From Ruegeria denitrificans (GTDB lineage Bacteria > Pseudomonadota > Alphaproteobacteria > Rhodobacterales > Rhodobacteraceae), in the NCBI RefSeq assembly GCF_001458295.1, contig NZ_CYUD01000001.1, positions 518,880 through 582,879 of the forward strand: a stretch of DNA of 64,000 nucleotides, in the 5' to 3' direction. Shown one piece after another: positions 1 to 9,217 of the stretch; position 1 is the first letter of the stretch, and each line of letters begins with the position of its first letter. The notes under the pieces were generated by a model. That model was not told where the DNA came from. It saw only the letters and a program-made list of their open reading frames with translations, and ran no database searches. The position numbers and the translations under genes are program-made.

Positions 1-509
1 ACGGATTTATCCGACAGGCGGGCATTTAGCAGCGCCAGGGGGATGCCGCGGCTGGCACCCTCGACTATCAGGTGGGGCCAGATTTCGCTTTCGACAAAAA
101 TGCCCGCATCCGGGCGCCAATGTTCCAGAAACCGACGCACGGGGCCAGCCGTATCCAGCGGCGGGTATTGGTGACGGGTGCGCGGCGGCATTCGCTTTTC
201 AATGAGCGCCGCCGAAGTGGGCGTGCCAGAGGTGATCAGAAACTCGGCATTCGGCAGACGTTCACCCAAGCGTTTGATCAGACTGATGACCGAGAGTGTT
301 TCGCCAACGCTGGCGGCGTGAAACCAAATCAGTTGTCCGTCAGGGCGGGGCAGGCTGGCATGGCCCTGACGTTCCTGCTGACGAGTCTCGGGAACATCTG
401 CAGCCTGCAGCTTGTTTCGCACGGTGCGCCAGACGAGTGGTCCCGCGATAGAAGTCAGGCTGCAATACAGATGATACAGCAGCGTCGGTCGGCCCACCTG
501 ATCCGGCAC
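1..509 (-). CDS. waaA: 3-deoxy-D-manno-octulosonic acid (Kdo) transferase, 5' part only
   Basis: Partial gene: the N-terminal ~170 residues are present and the rest runs off the left edge. The family transfers Kdo from CMP-Kdo to lipid A at the inner membrane. The translation shows an N-terminal hydrophobic anchor (about residues 10-25), then HAASVGET, which holds the catalytic Glu of the family, an ITSGTPTS segment, and ESEIWPHL followed by LLNARLSDKS, all diagnostic of WaaA/KdtA. The start is read as GTG at 509, two bases beyond the moaA stop; a second in-frame GTG at 497 is possible. The tight spacing suggests co-transcription with moaA although the pathways are unrelated. Family assignment is firm; the start is less certain. 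Confidence 0.88.
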   Translation of the reverse strand, partial: MPDQVGRPTLLYHLYCSLTSIAGPLVWRTVRNKLQAADVPETRQQERQGHASLPRPDGQLIWFHAASVGETLSVISLIKRLGERLPNAEFLITSGTPTSAALIEKRMPPRTRHQYPPLDTAGPVRRFLEHWRPDAGIFVESEIWPHLIVEGASRGIPLALLNARLSDKS

Positions 510-510
510 G

Positions 511-1518
511 TCAGCCGCCTGTGTGGCTCATGTGACGGCTCATCTTGCCGTCGACCGCCTGGCGGGAATAGTCGAAATCATGCCCCTTAGGCTTGAGGTT
601 GATCGCTGTACGGATCGCGTCTTCAAGCGGTAGCTCGGTATCGGGATGATCACGCAAGGGACCGCGCAGGTCGGCCATGTCCTCTTGACCCAGACACATA
701 TACAGCTCGCCGGTGCAGGTCAGACGCACGCGGTTACAGCTTTCGCAGAAGTTATGCGACAGCGGCGTGATGAAGCCGATTTTTTGCCCGCTTTCTTCAA
801 GGCGAACATAACGCGCTGGCCCGCCAGAGCGCTCAGCCAGATCGGTCACGGAATAATGGTTCTCGTATTCCTTGCGAACGTCCTTGAGCGACCAGTATTG
901 ATCCAGTCGGTCTTCGTTGCCGATATCACCCATGGGCATGACCTCGATCCAGGTGAGGTCCATGTCGCGTTCCGCACACCATTTCGTGATCGTGGGCAAT
1001 TCTTCTTCGTTGAAGCCTTTCAGGGCAACGGCATTAATCTTGATCCGCAGCCCGGCCTTTTGCGCCGCGTCGATTCCGTTCAGCACTTGCTTCAGACGAC
1101 CCCAGCGGGTGATCTCAGCAAATTTATCGTCGTCCAGCGTATCCAGCGAGATGTTCACCCGACGCACACCTGCGGCATACAGGTCATCGGCAAAGCGATG
1201 CAGTTGTGAGCCATTAGTGGTCAGCGTCAGTTCTTTCAACGCGCCGCTGTCCAGATGCCGGGTCATGCTGTTGAAAAACGTCATGATATTTCGGCGCACA
1301 AGCGGCTCACCACCGGTTATACGCAGCTTTTCAACCCCCAGCTTTACGAAGGTTGAACACATGCGGTCCAGCTCTTCCAACGTCAGCAGGTCTTTCTTCG
1401 GCAGGAACTTCATGTCCTCGGACATGCAGTAGACACAGCGGAAATCGCAGCGGTCCGTGACGGAAACGCGGAGATAGGTAATCGCACGTGCGAATGGGTC
1501 GATAAGCGGAGCAGTCAT
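511..1518 (-). CDS. moaA: GTP 3',8-cyclase (molybdenum cofactor biosynthesis)
   Basis: Radical-SAM enzyme that converts GTP to 3',8-cyclo-7,8-dihydro-GTP, the first step of molybdopterin synthesis. At 335 residues it has the usual family length. The N-terminal radical-SAM cluster is CxxxCxxC at Cys24/28/31, followed by a TGGEPL SAM-binding segment. The second, substrate-binding 4Fe-4S cluster is supplied by Cys258, Cys261 and Cys275. The protein ends in Gly-Gly, the C-terminal diglycine needed for MoaA catalysis in other species. No other moa gene is in the window. It lies immediately upstream of waaA. Confidence 0.96.
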   Translation of the reverse strand: MTAPLIDPFARAITYLRVSVTDRCDFRCVYCMSEDMKFLPKKDLLTLEELDRMCSTFVKLGVEKLRITGGEPLVRRNIMTFFNSMTRHLDSGALKELTLTTNGSQLHRFADDLYAAGVRRVNISLDTLDDDKFAEITRWGRLKQVLNGIDAAQKAGLRIKINAVALKGFNEEELPTITKWCAERDMDLTWIEVMPMGDIGNEDRLDQYWSLKDVRKEYENHYSVTDLAERSGGPARYVRLEESGQKIGFITPLSHNFCESCNRVRLTCTGELYMCLGQEDMADLRGPLRDHPDTELPLEDAIRTAINLKPKGHDFDYSRQAVDGKMSRHMSHTGG

Positions 1519-1608
1519 GCGACATACGTAAAGCCGCGACCAGCCTGCGACAAGGGCGAACTTTCCTTTGCGCTGGAACAGATGCGCACAGGGCGATAGG
1601 TTGAGGGC

Positions 1609-2040
1609 ATGAGATATATGCTATTCGCTTTGTGTATTCTGGTGGCCGGATGCGACACCGTTCGGTCGACAAAAGATCGTCTGTTCGGGGGCGACAAAAC
1701 TCCCGTTGAAGCCGAAGAAGCCGTAGTTGAAGAGGTCGCCGCAGAAGAGCCGATTGAACCAGAACCCGTTGCGACCACTGCTGTCGGCTGGGTGGGTGCG
1801 AAGACGACGATCGCCGGGCTGGGTGACCCGACAACACCGGGCCGTTGGTTGGAAACTTCGCTGGTCGATGTTGAAGTCACCGGTCGCGTGGTTGTTCCAA
1901 AAACCGGATCTCAGGCCTATATCACGCTGGTTCCCGCGCCGGGGCCGGAAAGCGGTGGCAGCCGGTTGTCCCTGGATGCGATGCGGGCCTTGTTGTTGCC
2001 GTTCGACGAGTTGGTCGAACTTGAGGTCTATTCCAACTGA
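1609..2040 (+). CDS. Putative lipoprotein of unknown function
   Basis: A 143-residue protein with a short hydrophobic leader ending in a lipobox (LVAGC, lipidated Cys15). An acidic Glu/Ala/Pro-rich linker (about residues 30-57) leads to a C-terminal segment of about 75 residues with a [13 protein letters not shown] start that looks folded. It is probably anchored in a membrane facing the periplasm. I do not recognise the C-terminal domain. It is transcribed divergently from moaA, and its 3' end overlaps the oppositely oriented AlkD-like gene by 13 bases, so the two are convergent and probably share no control. Confidence 0.75.
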   Translation: MRYMLFALCILVAGCDTVRSTKDRLFGGDKTPVEAEEAVVEEVAAEEPIEPEPVATTAVGWVGAKTTIAGLGDPTTPGRWLETSLVDVEVTGRVVVPKTGSQAYITLVPAPGPESGGSRLSLDAMRALLLPFDELVELEVYSN

Positions 2041-2711
2041 TCTTTCAGGTATTTTCCGGCTTCGCGGCGGGCAAAAGGCTTCATGGCGTCGCCATGCGTG
2101 GCCAAAAAGGCGATGACGCGGTTAGGATCGTGTTTTGACAGCTCGCGCAGCCACCAGGCGATAGCTTTCTGGATGAACCAGTTCCGATCCGGAACATAGC
2201 TTGCAGCCCAGCTTAATATTCGGTCGCGCCGTGCCAGATCGTCGGGTTTGGGGTGATTCTGCTTGGTCCAGGGCAGGGTGGCAACCAGCGCTGCGCGCCG
2301 TGTCCACATATGGCCTGAGGTGGTCCAGGTTTCCACCTGATCCAAACGGGACGGGTCGGCTGATAAACGTTTTTGCATCGCCATGCAGGCATGATCGGCC
2401 GCTGCCCAGGCGTCAAAATCGGGCAACCAGCTTTGAAGTAAATCCCAAACCGCTTCATCGGGGCGGATCCGAGCCTGGGTCAGCAGTTTGGCTGCGGCCA
2501 GACGCCCCTCGTGTATATTGGTCTGCCACAAGGCATCCGCCAGTTCCACACGCTCAGATACATCCAGGTCTTGACGCCAAGCTTTCGTCAGGTCGTTCAG
2601 AATGGGGTTCGCGACACCAAGATAGGGGCGGTCGACCTTGTGATAGGCTGCCATTTGGCTCGCTCGCTCGGGGTCGGCATGAGCTTTGATCTGGTCAAGA
2701 TAGATATTCAA
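2028..2711 (-). CDS. DNA alkylation repair protein, AlkD-like
   Basis: A 227-residue, almost wholly helical protein with Trp/Ala-rich HEAT-like repeats, matching the AlkC/AlkD DNA-glycosylase superfamily, which removes N3- and N7-alkylated purines. Supporting segments are TNIHEGRLAAAKLL, a Trp- and Asp-rich middle (SWLPDFDAWAAADHA), and the C-terminal RNWFIQKAIAWWLRELSK run, where AlkD-type proteins carry conserved Trp and Arg residues. The start codon is TTG at 2711 with a weak AGGG upstream; no ATG lies near the expected start. It stands alone between glmS and the lipoprotein gene, with which its 3' end overlaps. Substrate range cannot be read from the sequence. Confidence 0.8.
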   Translation of the reverse strand: MNIYLDQIKAHADPERASQMAAYHKVDRPYLGVANPILNDLTKAWRQDLDVSERVELADALWQTNIHEGRLAAAKLLTQARIRPDEAVWDLLQSWLPDFDAWAAADHACMAMQKRLSADPSRLDQVETWTTSGHMWTRRAALVATLPWTKQNHPKPDDLARRDRILSWAASYVPDRNWFIQKAIAWWLRELSKHDPNRVIAFLATHGDAMKPFARREAGKYLKDQLE

Positions 2712-2730
2712 TGTTTGCCGCCCTGTTGGT

Positions 2731-2754
2731 GAAACGGGCCGTGGGTGCGGCCCG
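2731..2754 (-). terminator. Possible terminator after glmS
   Basis: A perfect 7-bp GC stem (2735-2741 with 2748-2754, loop TGGGTG) lies just beyond the glmS stop. Read on the minus strand it is followed by only TTTC, so it is a weak intrinsic terminator at best. It also separates glmS from the start of the AlkD-like gene. Confidence 0.4.
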
Positions 2755-2762
2755 ATCTTGGC

Positions 2763-4583
2763 TTACTCGACGGTGACCGATTTCGCCAGATTGCGGGGCT
2801 GATCCACATCCGTACCCTTGGCGACGGCCGTGTGGTAGGCCAACAGCTGCGCCGGAACGGAATACAGGATCGGGGCCAAACTAGGGTGGATGCGGGGCAT
2901 GCGAATGGTGCTCCAAACGCCGTCCTCGGCCTCGGCAACGCCGTCATCGTCCGAGACCAGGATGACCTTGCCCTTGCGTGCCATCACCTCTTGCATATTC
3001 GAAACGGTCTTGTCGAAAACCGCATCGCGCGGAGCCATGACCACAACCGGCATGTGTTTGTCGATCAGGGCGATGGGTCCGTGTTTCAGTTCACCTGACG
3101 CATAACCTTCGGCATGGATATAGCTGATTTCCTTGAGTTTCAGCGCACCTTCCATCGCCAGCGGATACATCAGACCCCTCCCCAGAAACAGTACGTCGCG
3201 CGCTTCGGACAGGCGCTGGGCCGAGGCCTTGATAGACTGGTTTTGATCCAGTGCAGCATTCAGCGCCGTCGGCAACCCACGCAGCGCGGCGGTGTGGTCG
3301 ATGAGTTCCTCATCGCTCAGGGTACCGCGATCTGCGGCCGCCTTGAGCGCCAGCATCAACAACACGCTCAGCTGGCAGGTGAAGGCCTTGGTCGAGGCCA
3401 CACCGATCTCAACCCCGGCATGGATCGGCAAAGCGATGTCGCTTTCGCGTGCGATTGAGCTTTCGGGGACATTGATCACCGATACGATCTTGTCGGCCTT
3501 GCCCTCGCAATAGCGTAGCGCGGCCAGCGTGTCGGCGGTTTCGCCCGACTGGCTGACAAACAGCGCTGCCGTACGTTCCGGGATCGGTGGTTCGCGATAG
3601 CGGAACTCGCTGGCGATATCGACCTCGACGGGCAACCTGGCCAGTTGTTCGAACCAGTATTTTGCCGTCAGACAGGCATAGAACGCGGTGCCACAGGCAA
3701 CCATCGTCAGACGGTCCAGTTTACAGAAATCCAGCTCACACGGCAGGGTGATCGTATCGCCACCCGAGGGCAGGTAGGATTGGATCGCCTCGGCTACTAC
3801 CACGGGCTGTTCGGCAATTTCCTTGGCCATGAAATGTTTGTGACCGGCCTTGTCGGCGCGTGTCTGATCCAGTTTGATCCGGCGGGTCTCACGGTTGGCC
3901 AACTCACCGGCTTCGTTGCGGATTTCAAGCGAGGTGCGGGTCAGGACCGCCCGGTCGCCTTCCTCAAGATAGGTGATACGGTCGGTCAGCGGGGCCAATG
4001 CAATAGCGTCCGAGCCCACGAACATCTCGCCATCCCCATGCCCAATGGCCAGAGGCGAACCCTTACGTGCTGCGACGATCAGGTCGTCCTGACCGTCGAA
4101 TAGGAAGGCCAGAGCAAATGCGCCCTGAAGCCGGTCGATGGTCTTGAAGGCGGCATCTACGGGCGACAGACCGTTGTTCAGATAATATTCGGCCATCAGA
4201 GCCACGGTTTCGGTGTCGGTCTCGGTCTCGAAATCGATGCCATTTTCGGCCAGTTCAGCCCGCAATTCACGGTAGTTTTCGACGATACCGTTGTGCACCA
4301 CGGCCACCGGACCCGCCTTGTGCGGGTGGGCGTTCGTAACAGTGGGCGCGCCGTGCGTGGCCCAACGGGTGTGCCCAATACCCGACTTTCCGCGCAGCGG
4401 ATTGTGCACCAGCAAATCGCTGAGGTTAACCAGCTTGCCAACCGCCCGGCGCCGCCCAAGTTCACCGTCATTGACCGTGGCGATACCCGCGCTGTCATAG
4501 CCGCGATATTCCAGCCGTTTCAGGGCTTCAACCAAAATGGGGGCGGCTTCGTGTTGCCCCAGAACTCCTACAATTCCACACAT
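2763..4583 (-). CDS. glmS: Glutamine--fructose-6-phosphate aminotransferase (isomerizing)
   Basis: Makes glucosamine-6-phosphate from fructose-6-phosphate and glutamine, the first committed step to UDP-GlcNAc for peptidoglycan and lipid A. At 606 residues it is full length. It starts MCGIVG, so Cys2 becomes the N-terminal nucleophile of the glutaminase domain. RLEYRGYDSAG and GIGHTRWATHG follow, then two SIS sugar-isomerase domains (SQSGETADT near residue 345, EGALKLKEISYIHAEG near 480), ending in the family signature DQPRNLAKSVTVE. Its start is three bases after the glmU stop, so the two pathway enzymes form one operon. No glmS ribozyme-like leader was seen, as expected outside Firmicutes. 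Confidence 0.97.
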   Translation of the reverse strand: MCGIVGVLGQHEAAPILVEALKRLEYRGYDSAGIATVNDGELGRRRAVGKLVNLSDLLVHNPLRGKSGIGHTRWATHGAPTVTNAHPHKAGPVAVVHNGIVENYRELRAELAENGIDFETETDTETVALMAEYYLNNGLSPVDAAFKTIDRLQGAFALAFLFDGQDDLIVAARKGSPLAIGHGDGEMFVGSDAIALAPLTDRITYLEEGDRAVLTRTSLEIRNEAGELANRETRRIKLDQTRADKAGHKHFMAKEIAEQPVVVAEAIQSYLPSGGDTITLPCELDFCKLDRLTMVACGTAFYACLTAKYWFEQLARLPVEVDIASEFRYREPPIPERTAALFVSQSGETADTLAALRYCEGKADKIVSVINVPESSIARESDIALPIHAGVEIGVASTKAFTCQLSVLLMLALKAAADRGTLSDEELIDHTAALRGLPTALNAALDQNQSIKASAQRLSEARDVLFLGRGLMYPLAMEGALKLKEISYIHAEGYASGELKHGPIALIDKHMPVVVMAPRDAVFDKTVSNMQEVMARKGKVILVSDDDGVAEAEDGVWSTIRMPRIHPSLAPILYSVPAQLLAYHTAVAKGTDVDQPRNLAKSVTVE

Positions 4584-4586
4584 GGA

Positions 4587-5939
4587 TCAGGCTCCTTTGT
4601 CGCGGCGAGCCTTCTTCGCCTTCAACATATCAAACAATTTACGTGCATAACCGGGTTTGTTGTCCTGCTTGGCGCGGGCCACGGCCAGCGCGTCGGGCTC
4701 GACGTCTCGCGTCACGACTGTGCCAGTCGCCGTCATTGCGCCATTTCCCACAGTCACTGGGGCCACCAGCATAGTGTTCGAGCCGACAAAGACATTCTCT
4801 CCAATCGTGGTGCGATGCTTCATCACACCGTCATAATTGCAGGTGATCGTGCCCGCCCCGATATTCGAGGCGGCACCGACCGAGGCGTCGCCGATATAGC
4901 TGAGGTGGTTGACTTTGGCCCCTTCGGCGATCTCGGCGTTCTTGATCTCGACAAAATTGCCGATGCGAGTGTTTTCTGCCAATTCGGCACCGGAACGCAG
5001 GCGGGCGTAGGGGCCGACGATGGCACCGCGGCTGACATGGCAGCCCTCCAGATGTGAAAACGCCCGGATTGTTGCGCCGCTTTCTACCGTGACACCGGGG
5101 CCAAAGACGACATTGGGCTCGATCACCGTATCGCGGCCGATGATGGTGTCGGCGGCAAGATAAACAGTCTCGGGTGCCATTAGGGTGACGCCAAGATCCA
5201 ACAGCTCGGAACGGGCATTGGCCTGAAACACCGCATCTGCCGCCGCCAAATCGGTGCGCGAGTTCACACCTAACGTCTGGGCTTCGTCACAGGCGACAGC
5301 TGTGACTTTCAGGCCGCGCGCACGCGCGATTTCCACGACATCGGTCAGATAGTATTCACCTGCCGCGTTGTCATTTCCTACTGCGTCGATCAGGGAAAAC
5401 AACGTCTGCGCATCGCAGGCTAAAAGACCAGAGTTGCAAAAGGTTATCGCGCGCTCTTCATCTGATGCATCTTTGAATTCAACGATGCGCTCTAGGTTGT
5501 CGCCCTGCATTACAAGGCGACCATAACGCGCAGGGTCGGCAGCCTCGAACCCTAGAATGATCAGATCGTTTTCTGCCCGCGCAGCAATCATGCGTTCCAG
5601 CGTATCGGGTTGCAGAAACGGCGTGTCGCCATACAGAACCACAACATCGCCTGTGAAACTGTCCAGTGCTTGTCGCGCCTGCGCGACGGCATGAGCGGTG
5701 CCCAGCTGCTCTTCCTGAACCGCGATTTGCGCCGCATCATCCTCGGCGGTGGCGACCTTGGCCACGGCTTCCGCCCCGTGTCCGGTGACAATTACGGTAC
5801 GCTCGGGCGACAATACGGCCCCGGCGCGCATGGCGTGGACCAGCATCGGGACCTGCGCGATGGGATGCAGAACTTTGGGTATATCCGAATGCATCCTGGT
5901 GCCTTTTCCAGCGGCAAGGATGACAAGGGCAGTGCTCAT
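4587..5939 (-). CDS. glmU: Bifunctional UDP-GlcNAc pyrophosphorylase / glucosamine-1-P acetyltransferase
   Basis: Catalyses the last two steps to UDP-GlcNAc. The start is ATG 5939, giving MSTALVILAAGKGTRMHS with the nucleotide-binding G-x-G-T-R-M loop at residues 11-16. A longer in-frame reading to 6074 only adds 45 residues of non-family sequence and would run into gph. An AGAGAA Shine-Dalgarno lies before 5939. The N-terminal half is the uridylyltransferase; the C-terminal half (from about residue 250) shows left-handed beta-helix hexapeptide repeats, with NFVEIKNAEI, HLSYIGDA and NIGAGTITCNYDG as acetyltransferase signatures. The 450-residue length is normal. It is followed directly by glmS. 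Confidence 0.97.
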   Translation of the reverse strand: MSTALVILAAGKGTRMHSDIPKVLHPIAQVPMLVHAMRAGAVLSPERTVIVTGHGAEAVAKVATAEDDAAQIAVQEEQLGTAHAVAQARQALDSFTGDVVVLYGDTPFLQPDTLERMIAARAENDLIILGFEAADPARYGRLVMQGDNLERIVEFKDASDEERAITFCNSGLLACDAQTLFSLIDAVGNDNAAGEYYLTDVVEIARARGLKVTAVACDEAQTLGVNSRTDLAAADAVFQANARSELLDLGVTLMAPETVYLAADTIIGRDTVIEPNVVFGPGVTVESGATIRAFSHLEGCHVSRGAIVGPYARLRSGAELAENTRIGNFVEIKNAEIAEGAKVNHLSYIGDASVGAASNIGAGTITCNYDGVMKHRTTIGENVFVGSNTMLVAPVTVGNGAMTATGTVVTRDVEPDALAVARAKQDNKPGYARKLFDMLKAKKARRDKGA

Positions 5940-6073
5940 GAAACCGATTTCTCTTTGTGTTTTGTTGCGGTCCGTTTTATCCGCTGAGGGCAAAGGCGCA
6001 AGCGGTTCGCGGATCAAACAAGATTGCCGTTTGCAACAAGAGACGGCAATAAACCGCCGAGGCAGGAGAGACA

Positions 6074-6745
6074 ATGCGCACGGTTATCTTTGATCTGGAC
6101 GGAACTTTGGCCGATACGTCAGGTGATCTTTTGGCGGCGGCCAACCACTGTTTTCGTCAGATGGGGCATGGAGATGTTCTAGTTCATGATGACGACGCAG
6201 CAGTAGCTTTGCGAGGTGGGCGGATGATGTTGACCCACGGGTTGAAGCGGGTTGGGGCGTATCACGAGAATACCGTTCACGCCTATTACCCAACGCTGCT
6301 TGAGGCCTATGCGCAGGACATCGACACCCATACCCAGTTCTACCCCGGTGCGCTTGAGGCCGTCGAGATGCTGAAATCCCAAGGTTATGGCGTGGGTATC
6401 TGCACCAATAAACCCGAGGCTTTGGCCGATCAGTTGCTGACCCAGATGGGCGTGCGAGGCCAGTTTGCGTCTTTGGTAGGGGCTGATACGTTGCCGGTGC
6501 GCAAACCGGACCCCGAACCGCTGCGCGAGGCCGCGCGTCGGGCAGGGGGGCATCCCGATTTGTGTGTGCTGATCGGCGATTCCGACACCGACCGAAATAC
6601 TGCGCGGGCGGCGGGCGTGCCCTCGGTGCTGGTGACGTTTGGCCCGTCCGGAGACGACATGGCCGCGTTAGAGCCCGAAGCACTGCTGCATCACTTTGAT
6701 GATCTGCCCGAGCTGGTCACCGGTCTGATCGGTGCGGCGGCGTAA
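6074..6745 (+). CDS. gph: HAD-family phosphatase, phosphoglycolate phosphatase-like
   Basis: A 223-residue HAD hydrolase of subfamily IA. Motif I is FDLDGTLADT with catalytic Asp7 and Asp9. Motif II is the Thr of GICTNKPEA. Motif III is Lys of RKPDPEPL, and motif IV is LIGDSDTDRNTA. The helical cap lies between residues 15 and 85. This layout fits 2-phosphoglycolate phosphatase, which clears a by-product of DNA-end repair and photorespiration, but related HAD enzymes share it. Transcribed divergently from glmU, with a GGCAGGAGAG ribosome-binding site. The 134-base region between 5940 and 6073 must hold promoters for both directions. Confidence 0.85.
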   Translation: MRTVIFDLDGTLADTSGDLLAAANHCFRQMGHGDVLVHDDDAAVALRGGRMMLTHGLKRVGAYHENTVHAYYPTLLEAYAQDIDTHTQFYPGALEAVEMLKSQGYGVGICTNKPEALADQLLTQMGVRGQFASLVGADTLPVRKPDPEPLREAARRAGGHPDLCVLIGDSDTDRNTARAAGVPSVLVTFGPSGDDMAALEPEALLHHFDDLPELVTGLIGAAA

Positions 6746-6784
6746 TTTCTTGACCCCAACCCTTTGCAGGATAAGAACTAGCCC

Positions 6785-7975
6785 ATGACCGAGACATTCA
6801 CCGGCAGCTTCACCCAGCAGGAACCCATCCCCGACGAGGCGATAGAGGCCGCCATGGCCGTTCTGCGGCACGGGCGTCTGCACCGCTACAACGTCGTGCC
6901 CGGAGAGTTGGGGGAAACCGCGCTGCTTGAGCAGGAGTTTGCGGCCCAGATGGGGGCAAAATACTGTCTGGCCGTGTCATCCGGAGGATATGCACTAGCA
7001 ACCGCATTGCGGGCAGTCGGGGTGCAGCCGGGTGATCCAGTCCTGACCAACGCTTTCACGCTGGCGCCGGTGCCGGGGTCGATTGCCTCGGTCGGGGCAA
7101 AGCCGGTTTTTGTGGGCGTGACTGAGAATCTGACGATTGATCTGGATGATCTTGAGGCCAAGCTGGATCAGGCGCGGGTGCTGATGCTCAGCCACATGCG
7201 CGGACATTTGTGTGATATGGACCGGCTGATGCAGATGTGTGATGCGGCGGGCGTTGCGGTGATCGAAGACTGCGCCCACACAATGGGTGCCGCTTGGCGC
7301 GGCCAATTGTCGGGGCGTCAGGGTGCGATTGGGTGCTATTCCTGCCAGACGTATAAGCACGTCAATTCCGGTGAAGGCGGTCTGTTGATCACCGATGATG
7401 AAGTACTTGCGGCCAAGGCCACGATGCTATCGGGATCCTATATGTTGTATGAACGCCATCTCGCCGCGCCGGGGCCCGAGGTATTCGAAAAGATCAAATA
7501 CACCACCCCCAACGTGTCCGGCCGCATGGATAACCTGCGCGCCGCGATCCTGCGCCCGCAGCTACGTGACCTTGACCGGCAAGTGCAACGCTGGAATGAG
7601 CGCTATGATGAAATCGCAAGCGTCCTGCGGGACACCCCAGGTCTGACGATTGTAGAACGTCCCGAGCCTGAGACTTACGTTGGCTCATCAATCCAGTTCC
7701 TGCTGCTCGACTGGTCGCCAGAACGCATCGCCGAAGTCATCCGGCGCTGTGCCGCGCGGGGGGTCGAGATTAAATGGTTCGGTGGGGCCGAGCCGACCGG
7801 GTTCACCTCGCGCTATGACAGTTGGCGCTATGCCGAAAGTACGCCTTTGCCCGCAAGCGACCGTATTCTTGCCGGGGTAATGGATATGCGTGTGCCGTTG
7901 ACCTTTTCACTGGACGATTGCCGCGTGATCGCGCGCATCATCCGGGCCGAGGTTGGCGCGGTCTATCAATCCTGA
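6785..7975 (+). CDS. DegT/DnrJ/EryC1/StrS-family PLP aminotransferase
   Basis: A 396-residue fold-type I PLP enzyme. The family usually transfers an amino group to nucleotide-linked keto-sugars. Signs of the family are SSGGYALATALRA (phosphate-binding segment), VIEDCAHTMGA with the Asp that pairs with the pyridine nitrogen, and SCQTYKHVNSGEGG, in which Lys191 is the likely Schiff-base lysine (some relatives have His here). It is full length. It lies 39 bases after gph, probably in the same transcript. No other amino-sugar or O-antigen genes are near, so the substrate is unknown. Confidence 0.82.
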   Translation: MTETFTGSFTQQEPIPDEAIEAAMAVLRHGRLHRYNVVPGELGETALLEQEFAAQMGAKYCLAVSSGGYALATALRAVGVQPGDPVLTNAFTLAPVPGSIASVGAKPVFVGVTENLTIDLDDLEAKLDQARVLMLSHMRGHLCDMDRLMQMCDAAGVAVIEDCAHTMGAAWRGQLSGRQGAIGCYSCQTYKHVNSGEGGLLITDDEVLAAKATMLSGSYMLYERHLAAPGPEVFEKIKYTTPNVSGRMDNLRAAILRPQLRDLDRQVQRWNERYDEIASVLRDTPGLTIVERPEPETYVGSSIQFLLLDWSPERIAEVIRRCAARGVEIKWFGGAEPTGFTSRYDSWRYAESTPLPASDRILAGVMDMRVPLTFSLDDCRVIARIIRAEVGAVYQS

Positions 7976-9039
7976 TCAGGAAATCCGTGTTTCGAGCACG
8001 GGTTTTTGGTTCTTCAGCAACCGCTCGACCAGGCGTTTCTGTTGCAGGTTTTCGGGAATCATGTGCGGGGGCAGGGTGATGCCCTGATCTGGCAGGTCAG
8101 GAAAGATCATCCTGATTTCCTGCCGGGCCTGTGGTGTGACAGATGCCAGGGCGGTATCTGCCCGCAACAGGCTTTCACTTGGCGCGCCATTGGCAAAGAC
8201 GATCTCATGCGTGTCAAATAGCAGGTGGAAATACCCGACCTGATCAGCGCTTTGGTCAACTTCGATCCCGGGCAGTTCGGTCAGCTTGATGGCCGAAACC
8301 AAAACATCCGGCGTTCCGAACATTCGCTGCGCCACAGCTGACGAGGTCTGCATTCGGTGCTGTCGCGACAGGGACAGGTCCTGCTGTAGCAACCCGTTCC
8401 CCATTGCCTCCTTGGCGATTCGAATCGGTCAAAGTTTCAGGTTCATCTCAAGTTCGGCTGCTGACAAACGCCGTTGCCCGACCCATTGCAGTGGTTTCAA
8501 CCTCGAACGGGTCAGAACACGATCACCCGCGCGCAGAGATTCGATGGGTCGTTCGCCGAATTCAGTTTCGATCAGCTTGCCTTTGCAGAAACACACGATC
8601 AGCGAGATTTTTTCGATAATTGCCCCAAGGCTGTCGTCAGGATCCAATTCAGAAAAGCGCAGGAATAGTCCCCAGCACTTGGAAAATCTACGTCGACAGA
8701 GATAGTTGAAAAGCTGTATTGCGTTGGTAGGACCGTCATCGACGCAATAGCGACTCCGTTTGAGTCAAGCACTTCGACGGTGAAGCCTTTGCCTGCAAAC
8801 TGGCTGGACGCGTTTCATAGTGCGGTATCAAATGTCAGCTGGCCCGATTTGGGGTCGGTCAGCGTAAAGCTTTGTTCCAGAACAGTGACCGCGTTCCTGT
8901 TGCCATCAAGTTCAGTGACTGTGTTTGAGGGCCCTTTTCCAAGAAAGGCACATTCGGATTTGAACTCCAGATCCGTGCCTGTCCAATTGGCATCACCATT
9001 GTCGAAGGTCTCGTTAATAATAACGTTGGTTGGGGGCAT
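7976..9039 (-). pseudogene. Decayed Hint (hedgehog/intein)-domain protein gene
   Basis: Three collinear fragments make one gene of about 350 codons. It starts at ATG 9039 (MPPTNVIINETF). An in-frame TGA at 8815-8817 falls where an Arg would fit (TAL-R-NASSQFAGKG reads on in the same frame). A frame change occurs between about 8650 and 8700, after VDFPSAGDYS and before LRFSELDPDD. A second in-frame TGA at 8429-8431 falls at NLKL-R-PIRIAKEA. The middle piece holds the start of a Hint domain (VCFCKGKLIETEFGERPI, LRAGDRVLTRS) and the last piece its end (LSRQHRM, LLFDTHEIVFANG). Both nonsense codons are one C-to-T change from CGA. Such Hint proteins are frequent secreted or surface proteins in Roseobacters; this copy cannot make a full product. 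Confidence 0.85.
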
Positions 9040-9185
9040 CGTGATATTCCGCAGTGCGAAACAATATGCATTATCAGTTGGTTGGATGAGTATTTGTTTA
9101 ACGATTGTCGCAAAATCAAGTCATCTCGGTAACAATTGTGAATGTGACTGCGCTTGACCCCTGAGCATGGTCGTGGCAGATTATT

Positions 9186-9199
9186 TGAACAACTGTTCA
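9186..9199. promoter_or_regulatory. Palindromic operator-like site upstream of ivd
   Basis: TGAACA-AC-TGTTCA is a perfect 6-bp inverted repeat with a 2-base spacer, 18 bases before the ivd start codon and just upstream of its GGGGAGGGG ribosome-binding site. Its form resembles sites bound by TetR-family regulators that control acyl-CoA metabolism genes. No regulator gene is nearby, so the assignment is inference from form and position. Confidence 0.4.
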
Positions 9200-9217
9200 T
9201 TAACTGGGGAGGGGTGG

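Noticed and set aside
5940..6074. 45-residue N-terminal extension of GlmU
   Set aside because: The family starts at MSTALVILAAGKG (5939), which has a ribosome-binding site; the extension collides with the gph start.
8429..8817. In-frame TGA codons in the Hint gene as selenocysteine sites
   Set aside because: They replace Arg at positions where selenocysteine has no known role, no SECIS-like hairpin follows, and a frameshift lies between them. Decay is simpler.
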